From positions 58,072,331 through 58,136,330 of the forward strand of contig JAVGWX010000009.1 of NCBI GenBank assembly GCA_036924085.1: a stretch of DNA of 64,000 nt, written 5' to 3'. The notes below the pieces were generated by a model. The model was not told the origin of the DNA. It saw only the letters and a program-made list of their open reading frames with translations, and did no database searches. The translations under genes were made by a program, and so were the position numbers. This document shows positions 22,590-33,410 of this stretch, piece after piece. The first letter of the stretch is position 1, and every line of letters starts with the position of its first letter. The stretch is from Ariolimax columbianus. Its lineage: Eukaryota > Mollusca > Gastropoda > Stylommatophora > Arionidae.

Positions 22590-22830
22590 TAATGTCATGA
22601 TCATGCACTGATGGTGACCCGCCTACCTCACACTTGGTGCGGTCTCCTTGGGAGCACGATCTTGTCGCATCAGTTTGGCCAACGCATTTGGAATTCACAA
22701 TGTGATGCCCATAGTGGAGATGCTTACTGAAGAGCCTGGCATTGGACTGCAGCCAAGAGGATCCCGGTCCACCTTTTCAAGTACTCCTCATGATGTAAGA
22801 AGAGCCACTGTAACCAGCTCCCATCGTCGG
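22590..22830 (+). repeat. Diverged R1 copy, 3' half
   Basis: GTGATGCCCATAGTGGAGATG, the stretch near GAGGATCCCGGTCCACC, and AGAGCCACTGTAACC align with 18805-18930. The upstream part is only weakly alignable. Confidence 0.5.
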
Positions 22831-23234
22831 GAATTAACTCGGCACAGCATAAGTAATTTCAATGAACAGCCACATGGATCCAGCATTAAAAAAACAAAAA
22901 CAAACAAATGAAAGATAGAGAAGGAAGTAATAATTAGATAACGCGGTGAAATCTAACTTGCCAAATCACACTGGCATTAACAAAAATAAAGATAAAGAAG
23001 ACATGAGTAATCGGGAAGTAAAAGTACCCATTTGGCTTTCTGAAAACAAGTTGTTTGTTTAAATAATTTATCGCTTGCGGAAATGTTTACATGAGATAAA
23101 ACAACCACCACTTACGTTGGTGCTGGTGGTTCTGGTGGTGCACTTGTTGTTGTTCAACAGTACTGGTGTTGATTTCTTCGCTTTCCGTTGTAGCAGAATA
23201 CAGTGGCTGTTCATATGTCGTGAGGCACTCAAGG
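22831..23234. other. No feature recognised
   Basis: A-rich near 22885-22990. No motif seen. Confidence 0.3.
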
Positions 23235-23435
23235 GTAGGGGGTGGGGCGTCATGACATAGTGGTTAGGGTTACGGCTCACACGTAGAAACGTGCATTTGT
23301 TGGGATCCATGAATACGCAAAGCTGTGCCACTATTAGAAATAAACTAATTTGAAAAGGTGTGCTGAAGTCGGAGGGACTGTGTCGTACGGCGCAAAAGAC
23401 AGTGAAACACGCTCCGCATTAAGAAATAAGGTGAA
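23235..23435 (+). repeat. SINE S1, diverged copy
   Basis: The head keeps ATAGTGGTTAGGGTTACGGCTCACA. The tail keeps GTGCTGAAGTCGGAGGGACT, CGGCGCAAAAGACAGTG and a CCGCATTAAGAAATAAG ending parallel to the copy at 41-300. Confidence 0.6.
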
Positions 23436-23663
23436 CATAAATAATATATTTCCCGAAACGCACTTTCGAAGGTGAGTCAGACTCATCTTGATTGTAGTGC
23501 AATGCGGATCTTCTTAGTGTGCTAGCACATTTAGGGATCACAATATCGAACCCCACCCCGGTGGACAGGATACCGTCACACAGTCGGTCTCCATGGGCAC
23601 AGCGGCGACGTAAACTGTGTTCTTTTCCAGCATATTTGACCGGAAGCAAATTTCATCTCCCAA

Positions 23664-23683
23664 CCCCCCCCCCCCCCCCCCCT
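23664..23683. repeat. Poly-C run
   Basis: About 20 consecutive C residues, a likely site of length error in any assembly. Confidence 0.95.
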
Positions 23684-23929
23684 TCCCGTAATAGCGGGGC
23701 GTCATCCGAGGGAGCATGCGCTGATATGCGATCATCTGCTTACGTTAGACCACCATGATTGATACACACACCCTTCTTAGAACCTTGAAATGGCAGTTGT
23801 ATTTCTTTTTCGTCGTTATTTCTAGAAAATTATAATTTATAGGGTTGTTGATTTCCTTTTTTTTTTAAAACTCCCTAGGAGAAACTGCCGTTTGAGATGA
23901 AGTGTTATACAATTCATTGTACTAAGCCA
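23684..23929. other. No feature recognised
   Basis: T-rich, with no motif. Confidence 0.3.
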
Positions 23930-24122
23930 CAAGTTCTGAGGTGCGGTGTCCAGTTCCCCTTTATCGCTGCCTTTGTTTCCCTCACTGTAGGTCAAGTACT
24001 ACTTTACAAATAAACCTCATATGCAGCTGGGTCGACTGAAGCGTTCCGGTAGTGGGAGTTAAACTCCGTATCTTCGCCGTGAACTGCAAGTGCACTACCA
24101 CTGCACAATCATATGCTCACTA
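23930..24122 (-). repeat. tRNA-derived SINE, family S3
   Basis: On the minus strand the order is a TGCAGTGGTAGTGCAC A-box-like stretch, a GGAGTTTAACTCCC B-box-like stretch, CACTACCGGAACGCTTCAGT, then the shared core CGACCCAGCTGCATATGAGG and a GGCTTAGTAC tail. The same order is seen at 26285-26485 (minus) and 61805-62010 (plus). Confidence 0.7.
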
Positions 24123-24254
24123 TATTGGTATGAAGGTCGAGTTGCACATACTAAGCAAGGTTGACGATGGCGTCAAACACAACACATTGTTTTCGTATTT
24201 TGTTAGAATCGTGTAACACAAACGAGGGGCAGTGATACGTGAATCGAATAATGT

Positions 24255-24640
24255 ATCCCCGCGATGTTCAACGGCGCAGAGACATGGAAACTCACAGAAT
24301 TATGGATGACAAAAGTTCAGAGTAACCCAGGCCTCTCTTGAAAAATGTTTGGTCGGCATCACTCTCTGCAAGCAGAATGTCCGTAACGACAGGTCCTTGG
24401 TGAATGATACTGTAATAGATACAGACAAGGCAAAACATAGATGGACAGGTCCCATGTTACGACGAAATGATCATCGATGGAGCACTGCGACCAGCAACTT
24501 GGTACCCCCGAGGCAAGACGCTGCTGCCCGAAATATCTGAGACTTCTCTGGCGGAATGCTTACCGCGCACTGGACTACCGCGGCACATGACAGCGTCCGC
24601 TGGACACGAAGTTGAGACCTGCAGCAACGTTGAGGAACGG
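24255..24640 (+). pseudogene. LINE ORF2 C-terminal relic
   Basis: Frames give FNGAETWKL, then SLEKCLVGITLCKQNVRND and KAKHRWTGPMLRRNDHRW. This is the LYGAEtW...MERxmLGITLrDrirNe...KwrWaGHvaRmxDxRW layout of RTE-like LINEs. The frame then decays before an (AT)n tract at 24641-24660. It is a separate relic from the one starting near 24735. Confidence 0.7.
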
Positions 24641-24660
24641 ATATATATATATATATATAT
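24641..24660. repeat. (AT)n tract
   Basis: Ten AT dinucleotides between two LINE relics. Confidence 0.9.
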
Positions 24661-24734
24661 CGCTATTTTAATGTGCAGTGTTTGTGCAAAAAAGTGTATA
24701 ACAATGTACATTACTGTAATAGTGTATTGTGCAA

Positions 24735-25960
24735 TAGGATGCGGTCAATTCCGAAATATAGATTTGATAACAGGTGCATCTAAAATTCTTTTGAATACAA
24801 TTAAGATGAGAATTGATGGAAAGATAGAGGACGTACTGAAACATAACCCGTTTAGATTTCGCAAGGCCAGATATACACCGATCATTGCGGCTTCTCGTAG
24901 AAAGATTGATTGATCAAGGTTGACCACTGTTTTTCTATTTTATTGACTACGAGAAAGCCTATGATCGAGTCCTCTGGATGAAACTGTTTATGGTTAAAAT
25001 AGGCACATAAATATCACTCATTAAGTTAATCCAACACCTGTATGAAAATCAAGAGGTGTTTATTTCAATCACAGGTCTCAGCCTTCAGAAGACAAGAGTG
25101 TACCATGGGTGTTTGCTTTCACCGAGTCTCTGTAGCATATTCTGCATAAGGTTATGTGGAGTTGTAAAAGGGGTGTTAAAGTTAATGGTGTGAAAGTTAA
25201 TGCCATCAAATTTGCCGATGACCAATCGATACAGCAACGCTGTAAATGCTGCTTGAAAAAATTAATAGCACAGCCATCAAGTTTGGCATGAAAATAAACA
25301 CATCGAGGACAAAAACTGGTAACATCAAAGCAACACAGGCAAATAGATATATCCACCAATGGAGAAATAATCGAACAAGTACCAGAGGGTTACATATTTG
25401 GGACAACCCATAACAGAAGATGCCCTCAATGAGACATACATTAAGACACGGATTGCAATGGCAAATTTAAAAAAAATAAGGCTTCAGAGAAAACTATTAA
25501 TTGTTAACCTCAAAGAATATCAAGATAGAACATAGGAAAAGAATAATCGCCACTCGTATATGGACATTTGCACTTTATTGGGCTGAAACATGGACTTAGC
25601 AAAGAAGGATGAAAAAAGCTTGGCAGAGTTTGAAATGTTGTGTTATCGTATAATGGGAAGAGGTTATGCAGAAAGACGATCAAATGACAATGTACTCACT
25701 GATGTGGGCGCAGAAAGACAAATATTTCATATGATACAAAAACGTTGGGTCACACTATTAGACATGAAAGTCTTCTACAGAAGATATTGGAGAGCAAGAT
25801 TCAAGATTAGAGAACACCGGAGCGACCGACACTTACCTTACATCTTAGGAATACAAGAACGTTACAGTACGAACCTATACTGACACGAAGAGTAATGCAT
25901 GGGATAAGGTATAATAGAGAGACATAATCAGGCAACCTGACAACCAGTCTCAGGACTGAT
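24735..25960 (+). pseudogene. LINE reverse transcriptase relic, RT core to C-terminus
   Basis: This is the most complete RT in the window but is badly broken. In order: IDLITGASKILLNTIKMRID (RT block 2-like), HNPFRFRKAR (block 3), an FYFIDYEKAYDRV-type segment near 24935-24970 with the first catalytic aspartate, a QGCLLSP-like piece near 25100-25125, and KFADD near 25208-25222 with the catalytic aspartate pair. The C-terminus is at 25590-25880 (KKDEKSLAEFEMLCYRIMGR). Stops and frameshifts are frequent. The style is RTE-like. The N-terminal endonuclease is absent. Confidence 0.8.
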
Positions 25961-26284
25961 CAACCGTGTGATTATGATGCTGGATAGTGAATGCATCGAA
26001 CCGCAAGGAGCGGAATCAAACTTCAAGAATCGCACGCATCTAAAGCATTGTAGCGTTATCTGTGCGAACTTGTTTTTGTTTCTTCAAAAATGCAATACCG
26101 TGAAGTGCATCATCGCTCCCAAACCAGCAAAACTAGCTCTATTGACAGCAACATCAAGAGGCAAAGGAGAAATATTGATTTTGAAGTGAAAGGAAATGTA
26201 AAACCAGCGAAGGCTAGATACAGTAATATAAAGGAAAAGTGTTTCTTATATTAATAAGACTGCTGTCGAGGAATGAAGTTGTTA
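25961..26284. other. No feature recognised
   Basis: Includes the probable 3' end of the LINE relic. Otherwise unassigned. Confidence 0.3.
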
Positions 26285-26485
26285 GAGACTTAGTACACTA
26301 AGCCACATCTTGTTTGAGGTAGGGTCGCCAGTCCATTTCCTCTCTGCCGTTGATTTACCTAGCCGAATACCAGGTACCACGATACATCTGGATCTACTAG
26401 AAGCGTGCCTTTTGTGGAAGTTGAACCCCGTAACTTCGGTGAACTGCGAGTACTCTATCATTACACTAATCAGACACATGTACTG
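26285..26485 (-). repeat. tRNA-derived SINE, family S3, near full length
   Basis: On the minus strand: TGATTAGTGTAATGATAGAG (A box), GGGGTTCAACTTCC (B box), GGCACGCTTCTAGTAGATCC, a core near TACCTGGTATTCGGCTAGGT, then ACTGGCGACCCTACCTC and GGCTTAGTGTAC. Same order as 61805-62010. Confidence 0.72.
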
Positions 26486-27510
26486 GTTACAGTCTTGTCT
26501 TGTCTTGTCCACTTGGACCTTGAGCCGACGTAGTTTTCTGTCCAGGGTCAGGCGCGTCGTTGAAGTCGTCGTCATCCCACGACGATTTAGAATATCCCCA
26601 ACATTTCTTATCTATATAGTTATCGGTCTGCCACGACTGCGAAAACCCATCACCGTGTATTATAGTCGCACAGGGGCAGTTGGTCAGGTACAATTGTCAT
26701 TAGGTGGACAAACCACTTGATTGATACAGTACATTAGCTCAGATAGAAACCTATGTGTAACGTTAGCTCACATACAATGTTGTATGGGCTTATTGAGTCA
26801 ATACTGGTACACTACAGTATTCCATATGACTTTCATAAATGTATAGTATTTCACATAATGTATTATACACGTCAGGCGACATATACGTGTACTGACAGTC
26901 GAGTGTTCAAACAATGTCATTGATCGGTTATGCCATGACGGAAGGACCGTATTCTGTTAGTGTCCATGAAGGCAGGTTTGTGGTAGGGATTTCTATAACT
27001 TTTGATTTGTGTGTGCGGACAGTTGCTAACAACGTGTTCTTTTCGATTCTCAAATGACAGTGGTTCATTCACGTCCACAGCGTAAACACGGGCCCTCGGA
27101 GTTTATCGGTCGTCTCCTGATAGGACTAGGCGCCAAATAGCATCTTTTTTTTTTAGACCAAAAGACATTTGAAATTGACTTTGAACACCCATCGTTTCAC
27201 GCTTTCCTGTGTGTGTTTCTTCAGAGACGTGCGACTTACCTCTCAGCTATACCATTGACCAAATATTGATTCATTAATAATCAGCTTCCTTTTTTTTACA
27301 TTGTTTTGTTAACGTTCTTAAATCTTGTTTTTGATGGTGAAATTGTCTGTATATTTATTCATTTGTTTTATTAGAACTTTTACTTTAAAAGAGGAAAAAA
27401 CACTGCGCCAAATACGCGTATAGTAACAATGAGGGGGGGGGGGTGTTGTAAATTGTTAACAAAGCTTTTACTTTGGACTGGTTGTCTTATTACAACCCAA
27501 TATAAGGAAC
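26486..27510. other. No feature recognised
   Basis: AT-rich. Contains a G10 run near 27432. Open frames lack motifs. Confidence 0.35.
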
Positions 27511-28020
27511 ATTATTATAGGATGCAATGTTGAACCAGTACTGAAATACAGCAGCGAGTCAGGGACTATCATCACTCAAGTTCAAAGAGCATTGGAGTCA
27601 ACGGAAATGTGGTTTTACTAAATGGTGTTGAATATTGTATGGACTGCAAAGAGGGCTAATTACGTGGTACTTGTAGAGGTACAGACACAAAGGCAGCTAA
27701 TTGCAAAGATCAGGACAAGGCGGTCAACCTTTTTTGGGCGTGTCATAAGAATAGTCAGGTTGAAACGCAAGGTGACAACTGTCAGAATTTCAGGAAAGAG
27801 GGACAGAGTGAGGTAAGAATAGAACATATTTGAAAGCTTGAAGGCATGGGAGGTAGTGAACAGCGAAACGGATACACGACACATGATAGAAGAGGACATA
27901 TTTGAAAGCTTGAAGGCATGGGAGGTAGTGAACAGCGAAACGGATACACGACACATGATAGAAGAGGACATGAATGTACATGATACCCCCAACAAGTACT
28001 GGAAGGGCACTTGATGAGAA
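27511..28020 (+). pseudogene. LINE ORF2 C-terminal relic with 72-bp tandem duplication
   Basis: The plus strand reads NIVWTAKRANYVVL, EVQTQRQLIAKIRTRRSTFF and GRVIRIVRLKRKVTTVRISG, then KRDRVR and a stop. This resembles RTE-like ORF2 ends (QLixeIrkRqxxFfGHVmRrexLexxvttGkIxGkRxRGRqRe). The following 72 bp, containing TTTGAAAGCTTGAAGGCATG, is present twice (from about 27824 and 27896). Confidence 0.72.
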
Positions 28021-28194
28021 GCAGAAGGAGGAAAAGGATGACACTGATGATTATAAAAGAAAGTACTACACATATATCAAGAACATATGAGTGAGTGCTT
28101 TGTCAAAGACAAGAAGTACAACTTGGCGATTTCCCATGTTTCCCATTGCAACAAAATAAAGCGTGCGGACTATTTTTTGTTTTTGTTTTTTATG
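28021..28194. other. No feature recognised
   Basis: Short unassigned spacer. Confidence 0.3.
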
Positions 28195-28375
28195 CGTTCG
28201 TTTTATTCTCCAATCCACAATGTGCATCCAACTTCAGCATGCATTTTATGTAAGAGTGTGTTTCTTCCTGGAGTTTTTAAGGGTTTGCTTTCCCTGGGTA
28301 ACCGCCGGTGCTGTGATGAGGATCGAACCTAGCACCTTCCGCTTGTGAGCCGTGCCACTTAACCACTATCCCACG
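28195..28375 (-). repeat. SINE S1, reverse copy
   Basis: The reverse complement reads GGCGTGGGATAGTGGTTAAGT, GCACGGCTCACAAG, TAGGTTCGATCCTC, a GGGAAAGCAAACCCTTA stretch and GCATGCTGAAGTTGGATGCAC, ending in A/C-rich sequence. This is very close to 41-300. Confidence 0.85.
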
Positions 28376-28794
28376 CCTTCCCTTCGTACGGACTATGTTC
28401 GTGGTGTAGTTTTTTCTATCAGCATCATCTTCATGTATCCGTCTGGTTCCCCATGAAATACAACATAAGCTCTCCATAAGTTACTATTCTGTACCGTCTT
28501 CTTTTGCTCCTCCCACAGAACACCGATTGAATTGACGTCCTTCTCCTCCGTGTGTCGCTACTTGTTTTCTACCCTATACCACTCGTCTCCTTCCCTGTGG
28601 GTTCCAGTCCAGCTCATGGTGATGCAGTATATGTAACATGATGCTTTGTCTACTTTCAGTTCGCATCCCTGCTGTTCGTAAATCGGACGACAGATGGGTC
28701 GTTGACAAGGAACACGTAAATCGAGTACTCAGAAGCAGGAAGTCTGGGTGAGTGTATATCTGTGTTTGTACAATACAGGCAGAAATAAACTTCT
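28376..28794. other. No feature recognised
   Basis: No motif or repeat partner seen. Confidence 0.3.
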
Positions 28795-29440
28795 ACAGCA
28801 CATGCCACAGATAATACACGGCACAGATAACATGTATGGCACAGATAACATGCATGGCACAGATAACACCCACGGCACAGATAAGACATAGGACACGTAT
28901 AACACACATGCTACAGATAACACACATGTCACATATAACACACATTGCACAGATAACACACATGGCACAGGTAACGCACATGTCACAAATAACACACATG
29001 TTATATATAAAACACACATGACATAGATAACACACAGCGCACGTCTAACACAAAGAGCACAGAAAACACATTCGCGCATAAATAACACATATAACACATA
29101 GGACACAGATGACACACACAACACAGATACGACACAGGTCACAGATAGCACATTCGCGCACAAATAACACTCATGACACACATAACACAGATAACACATT
29201 CACGCACATATAAGACACTAGTCACAAATAACACACATGACACAGATAACACACAGGACATAGATAAAACGCACGACACATATACCACACAGGGCACCGA
29301 TAATACACAGGGCACATATAACACACATAAGTCATATAACACGCACGGCTCATATAACACGCACGGCTCATACAACACGCGGCACAGATAAAACACAGGG
29401 CACAGATAACAATGGGCGCATATAACACACATGAAACATA
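28795..29440. repeat. 18-bp minisatellite, about 35 units
   Basis: Degenerate units of the form GGCACAGATAACACACAT run for about 640 bp. The three-codon-multiple period gives open frames of ITHMAQ-type hexapeptides, which are artefacts of the array. Confidence 0.95.
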
Positions 29441-29445
29441 CAACA

Positions 29446-29660
29446 CCTATAGTATCCTCATTGACGTCAGACGCCTCAATCACTTTCGATTTGCATATAA
29501 CAAAGTGCTCATCACAGAGTCCTCAGCAGAAGCCAACAAAATGATACAGCTACTCGATGGAGAGGGCAAGAAAGCGGGTCTTGAGATGAATGTCTCGAAG
29601 ACCAAAGTGTTGCGCAATCGCTTCGCCACTTGTGACCCAGTCTTCCTTGGCGAGGTACGA
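29446..29660 (+). pseudogene. LINE reverse transcriptase palm fragment
   Basis: The plus strand encodes LNHFRFAYNKVLITESSAEA, then NKMIQLLDGEGKKAGLEMNV and SKTKVLRNRF. This is the RT region normally reading LNHLRFADDIVLIxxS...GLxMNxxKTKvM. The catalytic ADD is AYN here, so the enzyme is dead even where the frame is open. It starts exactly where the 18-bp array ends. Confidence 0.8.
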
Positions 29661-30454
29661 TAATACATATATATATTGTGCTTATATACATACTTAAATG
29701 CTAGATGAATAATAATGTCATTTACTTCTCGTTGTATCTCACTTCCTCGTTTCTGTAAACCTTCACCAATCTACTTGTTCTCAGTTCCTCGTTTATGTGA
29801 ACCATCACCAATCTACTCGTTGTCACATCCTTGCCATTTACGCCACACCAATTTGATTCATTCGGGTCATGTGCTTTGTGTTTTGGTCACGTTTACTTGA
29901 ATAGACTCACTTTAATGTACATACATGCATCGTTTTACGACGTTTCGGTCATATATACCGAACTATTTTTTCTCTTCAATTTCTACTATGCTGCCTTTAG
30001 CGACGTTGTTTCAAGAATATGACACGTATTAGTATGACACTGTCGGTATTCGAGCCTGGTACTGAGCTATTTAAGTCGGTTCTCATTCAATGTTATATTC
30101 CTCAATCTTCACGCAGGATTTCTCTGGTTCGCCTTGTCATTTTGAAATGCTAATGTAAATGTAGTCCTATTGATACTCGTGTGATTTCGTCCTTTTATGT
30201 AATACGTTTCGACTAATGAAGTTTAGTCGTGGTTTTGGCAAATTCACCAAGTAAAAATCGTTGCTTTAAAACCACACACCAGATGACTGTGGCCAAGCTT
30301 TCCTAAAGTATAGTTCAGATATCCAGTTGCAATGTTCTACCTATATGTCACCAATTGGTGCGACGTGGGAAGGTACGTCCCATACCAGACCAGTGTTGCT
30401 AACTTCATTAAATTAGATCTCATCTGTTTGGTCAGGTGGTATTGACACGTTCCT
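29661..30454. other. No feature recognised
   Basis: Two partly repeated phrases (CACTTCCTCGTTT / CAGTTCCTCGTTT, about 29738 and 29783, each followed by TGTAAACC or TGTGAACC). Otherwise unassigned. Confidence 0.35.
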
Positions 30455-30585
30455 TCTTTTCTTGTTAGAAAGCTATACACCTATTTACAGCAGGGTCGAC
30501 TGGAACGTATCGATCAGGTGGATAACGTCAGGTAGCTTTCCCGTGAGAAGCGAGCGTTCTACCAATATGCTATGTTATTATAATT
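30455..30585 (-). repeat. SINE S3, partial
   Basis: TTTACAGCAGGGTCGACTGGAACGT and a following acceptor-stem-like segment match the S3 core and head junction at 24020-24100. Confidence 0.5.
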
Positions 30586-30689
30586 ATGTTATTACTCTTG
30601 ATAATATATACAGTGAATGAATACTGGTATGCATTAGTTAATTGTCTCGAGGTTAACCAGCTGATAAATGATACGCAGCACTGTTATCT

Positions 30690-31505
30690 GTCAATCAATG
30701 ACAGTCCGTCACTCCACTCGGTGCATAGACAATTGGCAATATCCCGCCAGCGTACACAGCCAGGAGCCTGCTCTATCTACTTCTCTCCATGTGTAATCAT
30801 GTAATCTTAGTTTTTTCTCACATTCTTTTATCCGTGTATGTTTAGATCTACCTATCTCTCTCCTTTCGCTTGAGGATTCCATATACGAGTCTGTGTGGCT
30901 ATGTTTGACAGTGCCTTCCGTTGGGTATGTCCTACCCAGCACAATTTCTTCTCTTATTTTTTTATTCTAATCGCTGGTGATAGCTCCTTTTTCATAGGTC
31001 TTCATTCCTCATCATGTCTTTCCACTTTTTGCCCATTATTCTTATTATGCATCTGTTAACAAAGGGCTGGAGCTGGTGTTGTATGACCTTTGTCTGTCAC
31101 CGTGTCTCAGCCCCATACAGCAACACCGACTTGACTGACACATGTTAGCTATTCTAACTTTGGTGTGAATCTTGATTTCTCTGGATCTCCATATGGTGTT
31201 TAGTGGAATGTACCTCTTGCCTTTCCAATGCTGGTCCTTTCATCCACATCTGTACCTCCGGCTGAGTCAACTGTATTGCCCAAAAAGGTAAAGGTATCCA
31301 CTTCTCCAATGTCTCTTCTTCCAGGATGATTCGTTCTTTATTAATAGTGTTGAGATTGCGGAGCTTAGTTTTCTTCATGTTTATATCCAGTCTCAACTTA
31401 GACGGTTATTCTGTCACTCTATCAAGGTTTTCTTGCATTTGGCTATGTGTGATGAAAGTGCCAGATCTTCTGCGTAGTCCAGGGCATCCAATTGTGACCA
31501 CCATG
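30690..31505 (-). pseudogene. LINE ORF2 relic: RT palm to C-terminus
   Basis: On the minus strand, from 31505 downwards: WSQLDALDYAEDLALSSH (normally LDYADDLALLS), MKKTKLRNLNTINKERI, LEEETLEKWIPLPF, a GGTDVDERTSIGKAR-type piece, a VAVWGxDT piece and NEDLWKRSYHQRLE. It ends with HDYTWREVDRAGSWLC. This follows the order of RTE-like ORF2 from the ADD box through LYGAETW to the YTWxxLxxxAqDRxxW end. Stops and frameshifts occur throughout. Confidence 0.78.
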
Positions 31506-31886
31506 GCGTGTTAACGGTCTTTACTTTTTACTTAAAATTGTATAAACTAGTGAATCGGCACTACGCATTGAAATATCTGGATGTGGCTTATCGGTAAGTG
31601 AGATGGGAGATCGTCGCTGAGCAAAGCGGAGCATACAGAACAGAAGCAACTAGTACGAGAATGGAGATGGAAGCATACACACATACATACATACTAAAAG
31701 ACATACATACATACATGCATGCATTCATACACACACACACACACATACATAAATACATACACACACGCAAACGTACGCACCCACAAGTAACATTCTTCAT
31801 CTGGGATGCGATGCTTACAATGGTTCATGTTAATGATGTACGTGTTCCTAATTTTGGCAATATGGATATATTAACAACCCGGAACA
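31506..31886. repeat. CA-rich simple sequence and spacer
   Basis: ACATACATAC and (AC)n stretches at about 31678-31790 within otherwise unassigned sequence. Confidence 0.6.
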
Positions 31887-33410
31887 TGCTCCACAAACTC
31901 TTCTTCTTCTTCTTCTTCTTCTGCGTACACAGTCAGACAGTAACCATTATTTTTTCGAGAAAAGCGGCGGTCATCCTGAGGCTCTCGCCACTGCCATAGA
32001 GCTTGTCTTGCAGTTCCACTGGTAATGGCCACATCTGCTCTCTCTGATCCTCGTATGTCGGGCAGTTCTGCAGCAGATGTTCAGTGGTCATTTTACCAGT
32101 ACCGCACGGGCATTCGTCGGTACACCCTATCTTCAATTTGTTGAATAGGTGGTACCTCAGTCTGTTGTGGCCAGTGCGAAGTCTGAAGACAACTACCTGC
32201 TCTCTTCGGTTCAACTGGTAATAGGCATCGTTTTTGGTGTAACCAGTATGTTCGGTTTCCCATTTGGTCATGTATCTGGCTTTGATAAGCCGTTTTGACT
32301 CTTCGTACGTCATACTGGTATCTGTTTGTGGTAGTCTTGCACCTTCTTTTGCCAGTCTATCTGCTTCCTCGTTGCCTTGGATGTTGCAGTGTGACGGGAC
32401 CCACTGTACCACTACCCTTTTTGGTGCGGACTGCTGGCACAGTTTGCAGAGTGCTGCTCTTAAGTCATTAAGCTCAGTGTTTTTCTGGCTTTTTAGCGCT
32501 GTGACTACGGCGAGAGCATCTGTCAGCAGGACTATATGGCTCTCATTTTCACTGTGTGTCACCATTTCTTCCACTGCCGCCCTCAGTGCCTCTGCCTCCG
32601 CTCTGAAATTGCTTGTGTACTTACCAGTAGCGAATGACAGTGTTATTTTTCTGCCATTTGGTAGGTTCAGGAATGCTCCTGCCCCTCCGTTCTGTGTAGT
32701 GTTTGTTACAGAACCGTCGGTGTATGCATGGGTCCAGTCCATGCTTGGGTAGCTTTTCGTTATGAAGCTTAGGGTAGTGTCTCTCCTTTCTTTTTCAGTC
32801 TGGCAGTTTTTGTTTGCAATACCTGGTATATTTTCTACCACCTCTGGAAATATATCCTGCCTCCAGGTAGGTTTTCGTACAGTAGTGATGGGTTTTGGTG
32901 TTGTTAGTGCGTTTATGGGATCTTCGTGCATCTTTGCTTTGGCTATTGCTGCAAAGTTTCTCCGCTTTAGTTTCCCATTTCCCAAATTGTTTAGTCTCTG
33001 GTACATTGGGTGGTCCGTCAGTCTTCGGAGTTTCTCTGACTGCAGCTGGGCTCTGCAGTCTCTTCTATCGGTCATGGATTGCAGTTTTGTAATCTTTTCA
33101 AGTTCTACAATTGGCGTTGACTTCATGCCACCTGTTATAATTCTCATGGCTTGGTTTTGAAGTTTGTTAACTTTATCGAAGTTCGCCTTCGCTGCTGTTG
33201 TCCATGCCGCAATGCCATACTCGAGAACTGGTCTCACTCTTCCAGTGTACAGTTTCTTTAGTATGCCTTCGTCTGCTCCCCAGCTTGTGCCAGCAAGTTT
33301 CCTCATGATTGCCATTCTTTCTCTGGCTTTCATTCGGTTTCTCTCAATCTGACTTTTCCATGTCATGCGCCGATCAAATGTGACTCCCAGATAGGTTGCT
33401 CCACAAACTC
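31887..33410 (-). mobile_element. Young 5'-truncated RNase-H LINE with perfect 14-bp target-site duplication
   Basis: TGCTCCACAAACTC occurs at 31887-31900 and again at 33397-33410. Between them lie 1496 bp: a (GAA)n tail against the low-coordinate duplication (TTCTTC at 31901-31922 on the plus strand) and a truncation inside RT at the other side. The perfect duplication and long open frame mark it as the youngest of the four related copies (11.4, 17.0, 31.9 and 35.4 kb). Confidence 0.96.
31933..33396 (-). CDS. LINE ORF2 C-terminal part: RT thumb, RNase H, zinc motif (truncated, open)
   Basis: The open frame begins inside RT (YLGVTFDRRMTWKSQI) and runs about 485 codons to its own stop; from the first internal Met it is 477 residues. 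RT connection: RVRPVLEYGIAAWTTAAKAN at about residues 43-62. The RNase H catalytic set is visible: AYTDGS, FRAEAEAL, LLTDALAVV, and VPSHCNIQGNEEAD with its final His and Asp. The C-terminal zinc motif is CPCGTGKMTTEHLLQNC. The family is an RNase-H-bearing LINE, I/Nimb or Jockey-like; the exact clade is unproven. It lacks the RT catalytic core and endonuclease, so it cannot move itself. Confidence 0.92.
   Translation of the reverse strand, partial: TYLGVTFDRRMTWKSQIERNRMKARERMAIMRKLAGTSWGADEGILKKLYTGRVRPVLEYGIAAWTTAAKANFDKVNKLQNQAMRIITGGMKSTPIVELEKITKLQSMTDRRDCRAQLQSEKLRRLTDHPMYQRLNNLGNGKLKRRNFAAIAKAKMHEDPINALTTPKPITTVRKPTWRQDIFPEVVENIPGIANKNCQTEKERRDTTLSFITKSYPSMDWTHAYTDGSVTNTTQNGGAGAFLNLPNGRKITLSFATGKYTSNFRAEAEALRAAVEEMVTHSENESHIVLLTDALAVVTALKSQKNTELNDLRAALCKLCQQSAPKRVVVQWVPSHCNIQGNEEADRLAKEGARLPQTDTSMTYEESKRLIKARYMTKWETEHTGYTKNDAYYQLNRREQVVVFRLRTGHNRLRYHLFNKLKIGCTDECPCGTGKMTTEHLLQNCPTYEDQREQMWPLPVELQDKLYGSGESLRMTAAFLEKIMVTV

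Noticed and set aside
32264..32752. 162-codon plus-strand frame
   Set aside because: Antisense shadow of the LINE RNase H frame on the minus strand.
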